Below, one piece after another: positions 1 through 5,718 of a stretch of DNA of 7,244 nt. Source of the stretch: Candidatus Uhrbacteria bacterium RIFOXYB12_FULL_58_10 (GTDB lineage: Bacteria > Patescibacteriota > Patescibacteriia > 2-12-FULL-57-11). How positions within the stretch are numbered: the first letter of the stretch is position 1; every line of letters starts with the position of its first letter. The translations under genes and the position numbers were made by a program. The stretch is from contig CALRHY010000037.1 of the NCBI GenBank assembly GCA_943359495.1, positions 1 to 7,244 of the forward strand, in the 5' to 3' direction. The notes beneath the pieces are model-generated. The model made no database searches. It had not been told where the DNA came from and was given only the letters and a program-made list of their open reading frames with translations.

Positions 1-1
1 C

Positions 2-1267
2 GGTTGGATGGAAGCAGAGGTCAGCCGCGCAATCCTTGAAAAAGGCCAGCGCGTGGACGGACGCTCCGTCACCGACATCCGTCCCCTTTCCGCAGAAGTC
101 AGCCTGATCCCACGCACTCACGGCTCCGGTTTGTTTGCGCGCGGCGAAACACAGATCCTTTCAACTGCAACGCTCGGAGCACCATCTGATGAACAAACGT
201 TGGATGGTATGGAGGAAAGTGGCAAAAAGCACTACATGCACCACTACAACTTTCCTGCCTACTCAGTCGGTGAAACCGGCCCGAACCGCGGCCCAGGCCG
301 CCGCGAAATTGGCCATGGTGCACTTGCTGAAAAAGCCCTGCTCCCTGTCTTGCCTGCCCGCGAAACCTTCCCTTACGCCATTCGCGTCGTGTCTGAAGTT
401 CTCGGATCAAACGGATCCTCTTCGATGGGTTCGACCTGTGGTTCGACACTTGCACTCATGGATGCAGGGATTCCTATTACCGCACACGTTGGCGGCGTTG
501 CCATGGGTATTGCGACTAACGAAGCAACTGGAAAGTACCGCATCATTACTGACTTGCAAGACTTGGAAGACGGCAAAGGCGGTATGGACTTCAAGATCGC
601 CGGTTCCCGCGCTGGAATCACCGCCATTCAGATGGATACAAAGACTGACGGTTTGACCCCATCCATGATCCGCGAAACCATTCTGCAAGCGCGCGAAGGC
701 CGCATGCGTATTTTGGAAATACTTGAAGCCGCGCTGCCAGCTCCACGCCCAGAACTCTCGCAATATGCGCCGCGTCTCATCACCTTCAAGATCAACCCTG
801 ATTTGATCCGCAATGTTATCGGCCCGGGCGGCAAAGTCATCAATGAAATCATTGATGCGACCGGCGTTTCCATTGATATTGAAAACGATGGCACAGTCAT
901 CATCTGCTCAGCAGACGCAGCGGGCGTCGATCGCGCCGTTGCTTGGGTCAAAGATCTCACGCGCGAAGCAAAAGTTGGTGAAATCTTCACTGGAACAGTC
1001 ACCCGCTTGATGGATTTCGGTGCATTTGTTGAAATCATGCCGAAACAAGAAGGCTTGGTGCACATTTCCGAACTTTCCCCGGAACGCGTCGAGTCTGTCT
1101 CGGCGGTTGTCAAAATGGGCGATAAGGTGGAGGTGAAAGTGATTGAAATTGATAGCCAAGGACGCATCAATCTGTCGATCAAACAAGCTGCTGACCCGAC
1201 AGCACCACCAGTCCCCGCCCGCCGCCCACCCCCACGCCAAGGTGGAGGTGGAGGATTCCGACACTAA
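2..1267 (+). CDS. pnp: Polynucleotide phosphorylase, C-terminal part (5' end outside window)
   Basis: Phosphorolytic 3'-5' exoribonuclease that degrades RNA to nucleoside diphosphates, a core RNA-decay enzyme acting as a trimer in the cytoplasm. The frame is open from base 2, so the gene starts upstream; the ATG at 8 is internal. Counting from that Met, residues ~8-240 are the second RNase PH domain, with the phosphate-site stretch GSNGSSSMGS (133-142) and the conserved aspartate motifs MDFKIAGS (193-200) and QMDTK (208-212). Residues ~255-318 are a KH domain with the GxxG loop IGPGGK (271-276). Residues ~323-393 are an S1 domain (GTVTRLMDFGAFVEI). The tail is rich in Pro, Arg and Gly and ends GGGGGFRH. 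Domain order and conserved sites match bacterial PNPase with no break. The first RNase PH domain and the helical linker must lie to the left. Confidence 0.97.
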   Translation, partial: GWMEAEVSRAILEKGQRVDGRSVTDIRPLSAEVSLIPRTHGSGLFARGETQILSTATLGAPSDEQTLDGMEESGKKHYMHHYNFPAYSVGETGPNRGPGRREIGHGALAEKALLPVLPARETFPYAIRVVSEVLGSNGSSSMGSTCGSTLALMDAGIPITAHVGGVAMGIATNEATGKYRIITDLQDLEDGKGGMDFKIAGSRAGITAIQMDTKTDGLTPSMIRETILQAREGRMRILEILEAALPAPRPELSQYAPRLITFKINPDLIRNVIGPGGKVINEIIDATGVSIDIENDGTVIICSADAAGVDRAVAWVKDLTREAKVGEIFTGTVTRLMDFGAFVEIMPKQEGLVHISELSPERVESVSAVVKMGDKVEVKVIEIDSQGRINLSIKQAADPTAPPVPARRPPPRQGGGGGFRH

Positions 1268-1282
1268 AAACGTAGTTTCCTT

Positions 1283-1326
1283 GTCATTGTGAGGGAGTGT
1301 CTAACGACACCTTCCCTCGCAATGAC
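1283..1326. repeat. Palindromic element 1 (long imperfect hairpin)
   Basis: Arms 1283-1301 and 1306-1326 pair over about 19 bp with one G.T wobble and a 2-nt bulge (1311-1312), leaving a TAAC loop. The right arm reads TGTCATTGCGAGGGAAGG on the - strand and the left arm begins GTCATTGTGAGGG, so both ends carry TGTCATTG. No T-run follows directly, so it is not a classical terminator, although it lies 15 nt after the pnp stop and could protect or define the pnp mRNA 3' end. It resembles dispersed intergenic palindromes of many bacterial genomes; copy number cannot be seen here. Confidence 0.7.
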
Positions 1327-1388
1327 AGAGGAGTGTTGAGATTCTTTTAAGAGCTTGTTCACCATCTTTTTTTCACTCCTTCTACTCC

Positions 1389-1460
1389 TGTCATTCCAGC
1401 GAAGGCAGGGATCCACGATTTCGATCTGCGACTCGTGGATCCCCTTCTACAAGGGGATGG
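1389..1460. repeat. Palindromic element 2 (TGTCATTCC-type intergenic repeat)
   Basis: It begins TGTCATTCCAGCGAAGGCAG at 1389. A perfect 10-bp inverted repeat GGGATCCACG (1408-1417) / CGTGGATCCC (1434-1443) follows, then a second hairpin CCCCTT-CTAC-AAGGGG (1441-1456). The opening motif recurs inverted at the right end of element 3. It is non-coding and probably a dispersed MITE- or REP-like sequence. The rest of 1268-1538 shows no gene; TATAAA at 1482-1487 lacks a partner -35 box. Confidence 0.65.
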
Positions 1461-1538
1461 AAGGAAAGAGTGTAAACAGGTTATAAAAAGGAACGTCGGG
1501 CGATATCGAACCATTCGAGAAATTGGACTCGTTCAAAC

Positions 1539-2237
1539 ATGTTTCCAGCGCTTCGACAACGCATCCGTACACTGAGCCATGGTTTTCCTCCTGTAGGACC
1601 ATGGCTCTTTGTGCTTTGTGTCCTCGTTTTGGCTGGAGGAATACTCGTTCTGTCTCAGACGCGCCAGCAAAACAGGAGTGCGGACGCACCAAACCAAATT
1701 TTTCAAAAGAACCCAGTACAATTTCAAGAATTACTCAACCAACAAGCCTCTTCAACGCCAAAGATCAAAGAAATACAAACAATTCTTGCAGATCGTGGAC
1801 TTCCACTCAGTCTCCTTTGGAATGTCTTCCATGCAGAGTCCGCAGCATTGTTTGTGAAAGAGATGGGAGACACGAAAGACTTTTCCCTCGTCTGGCAGAC
1901 CAAGAATCCAGCAACGCCTACAGAAAAGCTTATTTTTTTCAGCCTTTCTCGACTCTATCCCGGAATAAAAAAGGGGCTTCTTCAAGACGGAACCCTGATC
2001 TCAACGTTCACCACCGCAAAAACAAAGGTTTTTGTTCAAAACAAGGACAGTCTCACCACTTTCACCATTCCATCTAACGCAACAAAAGTCCTTTATTTCC
2101 AAGAAAGTGATGGCATCTACATCCTTTCTTCAACAACAACGCCCATAGAGGGAACTCTTTCAAACCACGTGGACCAAATGATGGATCCGTGGAGTTCTTC
2201 CCTCACAACGCTCCATTTTCTTGCGTTTCCATTCTAA
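1539..2237 (+). CDS. Hypothetical single-pass membrane protein
   Basis: I do not recognise this 232-aa protein. Residues 1-20 are basic (RQRIR), 21-40 form one hydrophobic membrane segment (PWLFVLCVLVLAGGILVLSQ), and the rest should face outside. Residues 41-75 are polar and Gln/Asn-rich, probably a linker. Residues ~76-230 look like a mixed alpha/beta soluble domain ending LHFLAFPF, with a Ser/Thr-rich section (170-205). No catalytic motif or cysteine cluster is visible. The ATG at 1539 places a basic head just before the membrane segment, the expected topology. There is no Shine-Dalgarno sequence. The gene stands alone between two repeat-bearing gaps. The unbroken long frame supports it as real. 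Confidence 0.75.
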   Translation: MFPALRQRIRTLSHGFPPVGPWLFVLCVLVLAGGILVLSQTRQQNRSADAPNQIFQKNPVQFQELLNQQASSTPKIKEIQTILADRGLPLSLLWNVFHAESAALFVKEMGDTKDFSLVWQTKNPATPTEKLIFFSLSRLYPGIKKGLLQDGTLISTFTTAKTKVFVQNKDSLTTFTIPSNATKVLYFQESDGIYILSSTTTPIEGTLSNHVDQMMDPWSSSLTTLHFLAFPF

Positions 2238-2242
2238 TTTTC

Positions 2243-2384
2243 TGCCATTCCCTTGGAGAAGGGAACCTGCCTACCGGACGCGCCGTGCGGCAGGCAGGTC
2301 CAGCGGGTCGGATCGACATCGTGGACCTGCCTGCCGAAGGACGCTTCGTCCGGTAGGCAAGTCCCCGCCTTCGCGAGGATGACA
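2243..2384. repeat. Palindromic element 3, nested inverted repeats, ~142 bp
   Basis: Bounded by TGCCAT (2243-2248) and ATGACA (2379-2384). Inside are TTCCCTT-GGAG-AAGGGAA (2248-2265), outer arms TGCCTACCGGACG (2268-2280) / CGTCCGGTAGGCA (2347-2359), and a perfect 14-bp inner repeat GGCAGGCAGGTCCA (2289-2302) / TGGACCTGCCTGCC (2322-2335) whose loop holds GTCG-GAT-CGAC (2307-2317). The arms can pair in more than one way, so a large cruciform is possible. On the - strand the right end reads TGTCATCCTCGCGAAGGCGG, a close match to the start of element 2. There is no open frame or transposase, so a non-autonomous repeat is likely. Confidence 0.7.
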
Positions 2385-2447
2385 AGGGAAAGAACAATAA
2401 AAAAGGTCATGTCGTCCTATTGAAGTTTTTCCTAAGAAATATCCCGT

Positions 2448-2456
2448 GTGTACACT
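2448..2456. repeat. GTGTACACT copy 1
   Basis: Nine-base sequence containing the perfect palindrome GTGTACAC. An identical copy is at 2580-2588; the pair brackets the DnaA-box cluster, 132 bp apart. Confidence 0.5.
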
Positions 2457-2467
2457 CGGTGGACAAG

Positions 2468-2519
2468 TTATCCACTCTTTGTGGATAAAACAGGCAGCTT
2501 ATACACAGACTTATCCACA
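2468..2519. promoter_or_regulatory. Cluster of four DnaA-box-like 9-mers, possible oriC
   Basis: Four matches to TTWTNCACA lie in 52 bp: TTATCCACt (2468-2476, +, one mismatch at the end), TTATCCACA on the - strand (2480-2488), TTATACACA (2499-2507, +) and TTATCCACA (2511-2519, +). Two are perfect TTATCCACA. Start-to-start spacings are 12, 19 and 12 bp. An AT-rich stretch (2520-2549) follows the last box, as an unwinding region would. Such density is known at chromosomal origins and at DnaA-regulated promoters. Neither dnaA nor dnaN is in view, so the origin call is an inference; a control site for the promoter 40 bp downstream is the main alternative. Confidence 0.6.
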
Positions 2520-2559
2520 TTTTATTCAAAATAGAGTATTTTCTTCGATCTTCTGATGA

Positions 2560-2588
2560 TTGACGTAGAGGCAAAAAAGGTGTACACT
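2560..2588 (+). promoter_or_regulatory. Sigma70-like promoter with TGTACA palindromes
   Basis: TTGACG (2560-2565), a 17-bp spacer, then TACACT (2583-2588); the start point would be near 2595. The -10 box lies inside the second GTGTACACT (2580-2588). TGTACA palindromes at 2581-2586, 2594-2599 and 2609-2614 cover the -10 box, the start and the early transcript, as operator sites for a repressor would. It points into a gene-free, stem-rich stretch. Confidence 0.5.
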
Positions 2589-2594
2589 AATTTT

Positions 2595-2948
2595 GTACAG
2601 TAATCGTCTGTACATGTTCTTTCACAAAACCAGTAGGAAATTGTTTCTCTCATCCAGAAAACGCTGGATGGCTCGAGGGGCATACTTTCCTCTCTTCATA
2701 CACTGTTCTTCCGCCTGTTTTGCCAACGTCGCCAAAACAAAAACAAAAGCAAAAAGGCAACATGCGGTATCCCCTACTTTTCGAACGGCTTGCCGTTCGA
2801 CTGGGGCTCTACCCAAGAATGGTTGAAGGGCCGGTTTCGTCACGACGGGTCAATTTCGTGGAGTTACTCATCTAGAGAGTGGTGCAGATCGCTGAACCAC
2901 TGCCTTGATGGGTAACCCCCAAACCCCGCCGAAAGGCGGCCTTGTTTA
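2595..2948 (+). ncRNA. Candidate structured non-coding RNA, family unknown
   Basis: This stretch lies between a promoter and a GC hairpin and is dense in stems: CATCCAG/CTGGATG (2651-2657/2664-2670); a long-range pairing GGGG(c)ATAC with GTATCCCC (2677-2685/2767-2774); an 8-bp perfect stem TCGAACGG-CTTG-CCGTTCGA (2781-2800); a second long-range helix GGGG..ACCCA with TGGGT..CCCC (2803-2815/2909-2919); and AGTGGT/ACCACT enclosing CAG-ATCG-CTG (2878-2901). I looked for tmRNA, RNase P, SRP and 6S signatures and found none that convinced me. The frames across it are short and unlike any protein I know. It could instead be a long untranslated leader of the DksA-like gene, but that gene has its own promoter nearer by. 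The end points are estimates. Confidence 0.35.
2926..2948 (+). terminator. Weak intrinsic terminator-like hairpin
   Basis: CCGCC-GAAA-GGCGG (2926-2939), a 5-bp GC stem with a GNRA tetraloop, followed by CCTTGTTT. The U-tract is short and interrupted, so termination may be partial. It would close the candidate RNA. Confidence 0.4.
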
Positions 2949-3025
2949 TTTCAACTCTTTGAAAAACAAGTCACCGCCTTTTCTTTTTGCTCAAATTTTA
3001 GGCTCTTCTTTACAAACCTTTGCCC

Positions 3026-3054
3026 TTGCCCTACCAAACCTGTGGCCGTATACT
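3026..3054 (+). promoter_or_regulatory. Sigma70-like promoter of the DksA-like/lspA operon
   Basis: TTGCCC (3026-3031), a 17-bp spacer and TATACT (3049-3054). The predicted start near 3061 gives a leader of about 21 nt before the ATG at 3082. This supports that ATG over longer upstream frames. Confidence 0.6.
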
Positions 3055-3081
3055 TCTTTTAATACCTTTACACTCCAGGCT

Positions 3082-3447
3082 ATGGAAGCAACCATTCTCA
3101 CAAAAATCGAAAAGGATCTGCGCGAGGAGAAAGCGCGTTTAGATATACAAGTCACCGAGTTCGATGCCAAAGCAGGATCCGAGGCCTACGAGGTGAAATT
3201 CCCACAGATAGGCGACAAAGATGACGAAAACGCAGCAGAAGTAGACAATTACTCCACCAACCTCTCTTTGGAACGAACGCTCCGTGCAGCGCTCCGCGAC
3301 GTCGATAGCGCCCTTGCCCGTATCGAAAAGGGCGAATATGGACTGTGCAAGTACTGCAACAAAGAAATAGATCCAAACCGTCTTTTGGCTCGCCCCGCCT
3401 CTTCTGCCTGCATTGAGTGCAAAAAACGCCTGACCCAAGAAGTGTAA
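3082..3447 (+). CDS. DksA/TraR-family C4-type zinc-finger protein
   Basis: 121-aa member of the DksA/TraR family. Relatives insert a coiled coil into the RNA polymerase secondary channel and adjust promoter output, in some species together with ppGpp. Residues 1-35 and ~58-84 are charged helices fitting the two arms of the coiled coil, with an acidic turn between them (GDKDDENAAEVD, 44-55). The DxxDxA tip motif of E. coli DksA is not clearly present. A full zinc finger follows: Cys89-x2-Cys92-x17-Cys110-x2-Cys113 (CKYC...CIEC). The frame is open 177 nt further upstream, but that extension lacks family similarity and crosses the promoter and the 2926-2948 hairpin, so I start at 3082. It is the first gene of a probable operon with lspA, which begins 8 nt later. 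Family is sure; the exact regulatory role is inferred. Confidence 0.9.
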   Translation: MEATILTKIEKDLREEKARLDIQVTEFDAKAGSEAYEVKFPQIGDKDDENAAEVDNYSTNLSLERTLRAALRDVDSALARIEKGEYGLCKYCNKEIDPNRLLARPASSACIECKKRLTQEV

Positions 3448-3455
3448 GCAAACAC

Positions 3456-3989
3456 ATGATCGCATCGCAGCAGCACAACGCCATTCTGCGGGCTCTCCCC
3501 GGACTCCTTGGTGCGCTTCTGCTCTTCGTTGTCGACAGGGCTCTCAAAAATTACGCTCAATACTCTCTCCCACCGGAGGGGGTATTTTGGATCCCGAACT
3601 TGCTCGGCTTAGAACGCTACGCAAATACCGGGATCGCCTTCAGCCTGCCAGCCCACCGCAATCTGGTCCTCATTGCGACAGGGATCATCCTCTTTGGTGT
3701 TATTAGTCACGTCCTCAAAGAACGGCTTTCGACGCGAAACATCGTTGCCTTAGGATTCCTCGTCTTTGGTGCCGCCAGCAATTTTTACGACCGCCTTACC
3801 CTCGGCGCTGTCATCGACTATCTCCGCATTGGCCCGATTTCTTTGGTGAACATTGCAGATGGCATGGTTGTTGTAGGAATCGTCCTGTTGATGTTCCAAC
3901 GGCCAAAACAACCGCGCCGCGGCGATTCTCAGACACCTCACGACCATGACCATGGAAACGCCGCCGAACCTTCCGTCGGACACTCCTAA
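3456..3989 (+). CDS. lspA: Signal peptidase II (prolipoprotein signal peptidase)
   Basis: Aspartic protease of the inner membrane that removes signal peptides from lipid-modified prolipoproteins. The 177-aa form starting at ATG 3456 is close to the usual 150-170 aa. Four membrane segments are visible: ~11-31, 68-86, 96-114 and 131-149. Family motifs occur in order: VVDRALKNY, NTGIAFSLP, FGAASNFYDR...GAVIDY, and NIADGM. The Asp residues in VIDY and IADG fit the catalytic pair. A GTG at 3417 would add 13 residues but overlaps the DksA-like gene, so 3456 (8 nt after that stop) is preferred. The C-terminal tail after the last membrane segment is unusually long and hydrophilic (DSQTPHDHDHGNAAEPSVGHS), and its last 44 nt overlap the next gene in another frame. 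Confidence 0.93.
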   Translation: MIASQQHNAILRALPGLLGALLLFVVDRALKNYAQYSLPPEGVFWIPNLLGLERYANTGIAFSLPAHRNLVLIATGIILFGVISHVLKERLSTRNIVALGFLVFGAASNFYDRLTLGAVIDYLRIGPISLVNIADGMVVVGIVLLMFQRPKQPRRGDSQTPHDHDHGNAAEPSVGHS

Positions 3990-4896
3990 ATACGCCAAAC
4001 CATTTTGGACCGTCCTCGGCTGCGCCATTGCTGCCGCGCTTGTTTATACGTTGATCGCGCAATGGCCTCACTCTTTCAACGCCACCTTTACCCCCCAGTT
4101 TCCCCCACCAACTCCACTCCCCCCATCCACAACCAAATCCCAGGATAAACAACTTGCTGTTGGCATCATTCTTCCCCTGACTGGTGAAAAAAAAGAAATC
4201 GGGAAAGTACTGCTTCGTGCCGCAGAAATGGCCGTCGCTGATATCAATGCAGATCCTGACGCTCCATCTTTTTCTTTTGTAACTGCGGATGGAGCCTGTG
4301 ATGAAAAGACAGCTCGTGATGCAGCAAAAAAACTTATTGCCCAAAATATCCATTTCCTCATCGGCGGCGCGTGCTCCGAGGAAGTGCGCGGCATAGCAAC
4401 GGCGATACGCGGAACAGAAACAGTCCTGTTGTCTCCTAGCGCGAGCGAGGACGATGTGCGCAGCGACAACATTTTCCGTCTCGTCCCGTCTGCAAAACAG
4501 ACGGATGCCGCAGAAAAGATTTTCCATACCCAAGACACAGAACCAAACACCGAAAAAAGAACGCTCGTCCCCTACTTCAACGAACACACCGCCGCCGCAG
4601 AACGCTTTTTCGGCAGATACAAATCACACTACCAAGAAGACCCGATTGTCCCTTGGTATCTCGCCAACATGTACTCGGCGTTTTTTCTAGTAAAGGACTG
4701 TGCAACACAACCTGACACGGCACCATGCCGCCAGTGGCTCTCCATACTCACCAGCTGGTCTGATGGAGCACTAACAGATCTTTCCTTCACAAAACAGGGT
4801 GACGCGGCCTGGGAGACGTTTGTGGTGCAGGAAAAGGATTGGCAAGGAATTACGAGGGATGTTTCGTTGTTTACACTGTCAGAAAAGCAAAAGTAA
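3946..4896 (+). CDS. Membrane-anchored LivJ/LivK-like type 1 periplasmic-binding protein, lobe reduced
   Basis: 316 aa. Residues ~20-40 form a membrane anchor, 43-68 a Pro/Thr-rich linker, and 70-180 match the first lobe of branched-chain amino-acid-binding proteins (Peripla_BP_6): VGIILPLTGEKKEIGKVLLR, then AAEMAVADINA, AKKLIAQNIHFLIGGACSEE and TVLLSPSAS, NIFRLVPSAKQTDAAEKI. Family members continue with about 120-150 residues forming the second lobe. Here the sequence passes within ~25 residues to the family's late region (AAAERFFGRYKSHY, 216-229) and C-terminal strand (GALTDLSFTKQGDAAWETFV, 274-293). Total length is well below the usual ~370 although it carries an extra anchor. No frameshift is seen. 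It overlaps lspA by 44 nt, so translation is probably coupled; ATG 3952 is an alternative start. No permease or ATPase gene is nearby. A sensor or scaffold role is possible; transport is doubtful. Confidence 0.75.
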   Translation: MTMETPPNLPSDTPKYAKPFWTVLGCAIAAALVYTLIAQWPHSFNATFTPQFPPPTPLPPSTTKSQDKQLAVGIILPLTGEKKEIGKVLLRAAEMAVADINADPDAPSFSFVTADGACDEKTARDAAKKLIAQNIHFLIGGACSEEVRGIATAIRGTETVLLSPSASEDDVRSDNIFRLVPSAKQTDAAEKIFHTQDTEPNTEKRTLVPYFNEHTAAAERFFGRYKSHYQEDPIVPWYLANMYSAFFLVKDCATQPDTAPCRQWLSILTSWSDGALTDLSFTKQGDAAWETFVVQEKDWQGITRDVSLFTLSEKQK

Positions 4897-4929
4897 CTGC
4901 CCTTTGAGGATTTCTTTTGCAAAAAGACA

Positions 4930-4938
4930 TGCTATGCT
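4930..4938 (+). promoter_or_regulatory. Extended -10 promoter of the 4967 gene
   Basis: TGc-TATGCT (TG at 4930-4931, -10 box 4933-4938), an extended -10 arrangement with no good -35 box. The start would be near 4945, leaving a leader of ~22 nt. A TTTTGCAAAA palindrome (4915-4924) lies just upstream. Confidence 0.35.
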
Positions 4939-4966
4939 GTTTCTTAATAGTGACTAACACTTTCTT

Positions 4967-5620
4967 ATGCCCAATCCTACAGATCCTCGTTCTCCCAGTC
5001 CCGCGCTATACGTCCTCATTGCCGTAACGCTCTTGGTTTCGCTTGGCTGTCTCGTCTTTGTCGTCAAAGGACAAATGGAAAGCCGCGAGGCACGGGAAGA
5101 AGTGACCGCATTACGGTCTGATATTCGAAACCTCAAGGCAGAAACATCGGCTGTGCCAACACCAGTAGCAGAGAAGGCGATGCCGAGTCCGGCAACGGGC
5201 ACGGAATGGGTCACGGCAAACTATCAGGATATTTCCTTCTCCTATCCAAAGGGGTGGTATCTCAACACCGAAAAGGATGCGTTTGTAGAGGGCCAAACAA
5301 ATCTTCGCTTAGACAGCGCGGCGGGAGAACTTCGGATCGGCGGTGGACCAGGGACAGAGGGAGTCGTTTATTTTGAAAAAGGCTATCAGATGTATTTGAG
5401 AGAAATAGACAAACGGCAATATAACGACTTCCCGTTGACGGCTACAACAAATCCGAATGTGAAAAAAGTCACCTTTGTCTGTGACGGCGCCGGTTGTACT
5501 GAGGAACAATATCTTTTTGAAAAAGATGGTCGCCGCTATGTCATCGAAGTCTATAATTTGATGGAGCCCGCAGCGCCCGGTGATGCAGTGACGAAAACAA
5601 TTGTTGCATCGATGAAGTAG
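4967..5620 (+). CDS. Hypothetical membrane-anchored protein with extracytoplasmic beta domain
   Basis: 217 aa, function not recognised. Residues 13-34 are a single membrane segment (ALYVLIAVTLLVSLGCLVFV), 35-59 a charged heptad-like helix (ESREAREEVTALRSDIRNLK) suggesting a short coiled coil, 60-82 an Ala/Pro/Thr linker, and 84-217 a globular, probably beta-rich domain. The opening of that domain, ANYQDISFSYPKGWYL (84-99), resembles the first strands of PsbP-like or similar small sandwich domains widespread in hypothetical surface proteins; I cannot confirm the family. Cys172 and Cys177 could form a disulfide outside the cell. The gene has its own weak promoter and a strong terminator, so it is probably monocistronic. 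No Shine-Dalgarno sequence precedes the ATG. Confidence 0.8.
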   Translation: MPNPTDPRSPSPALYVLIAVTLLVSLGCLVFVVKGQMESREAREEVTALRSDIRNLKAETSAVPTPVAEKAMPSPATGTEWVTANYQDISFSYPKGWYLNTEKDAFVEGQTNLRLDSAAGELRIGGGPGTEGVVYFEKGYQMYLREIDKRQYNDFPLTATTNPNVKKVTFVCDGAGCTEEQYLFEKDGRRYVIEVYNLMEPAAPGDAVTKTIVASMK

Positions 5621-5651
5621 GGATTGCTGGTTCAACACGAAAAACCAAGGC

Positions 5652-5686
5652 ACGACGTACTCTTCAGATGGGTGCGTCGTTTTTTT
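5652..5686 (+). terminator. Strong intrinsic terminator
   Basis: Stem ACGACGTACTC (5652-5662) / GGGTGCGTCGT (5670-5680), 11 bp including two G.T pairs, loop TTCAGAT, then an unbroken T-run to 5686. It ends the hypothetical gene 31 nt after its stop. Confidence 0.88.
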
Positions 5687-5718
5687 AGCCGGAAACAGAA
5701 AGTCTCACGGCAGGAAAG

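Noticed and set aside
628..1182. Long - strand frame opposite pnp
   Set aside because: Shadow of the conserved pnp coding sequence; no domain or ribosome site.
2673..2695. RNase P-like GAGGAAAGT on the - strand
   Set aside because: Only this short string matches; the other conserved RNase P segments, such as the ACAGAA region, were not found at suitable distance.
2781..2810. CCGTTCGACT looked like a tRNA/tmRNA T-arm
   Set aside because: The flanks form a perfect simple hairpin instead, the T-stem does not pair, and there is no acceptor stem.
2593..2826. Open frame on + strand (77 aa, basic) within the stem-rich region
   Set aside because: Begins at or before the predicted transcription start, resembles no protein I know, and lies over strong hairpins including the 2781-2800 stem; composition reads like translated non-coding DNA.
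2622..2843. Open frame on - strand (73 aa) over the same region
   Set aside because: No ribosome site, no recognisable domain, and no promoter seen for it.
2905..3081. N-terminal extension of the DksA-like protein from an upstream start
   Set aside because: The extension covers a hairpin and a good promoter, has no family similarity, and would give an abnormally long protein.
3946..4029. Lipoprotein signal (VLGC at residues 23-26) in the binding-protein relative, tempting next to lspA
   Set aside because: The cysteine is at the start, not the end, of the hydrophobic segment, so it does not fit a lipobox; a membrane anchor is simpler.
3811..4587. 258-aa - strand frame opposite lspA and the binding-protein gene
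   Set aside because: Cysteine- and tryptophan-rich antisense of two well-supported genes; no family resemblance.
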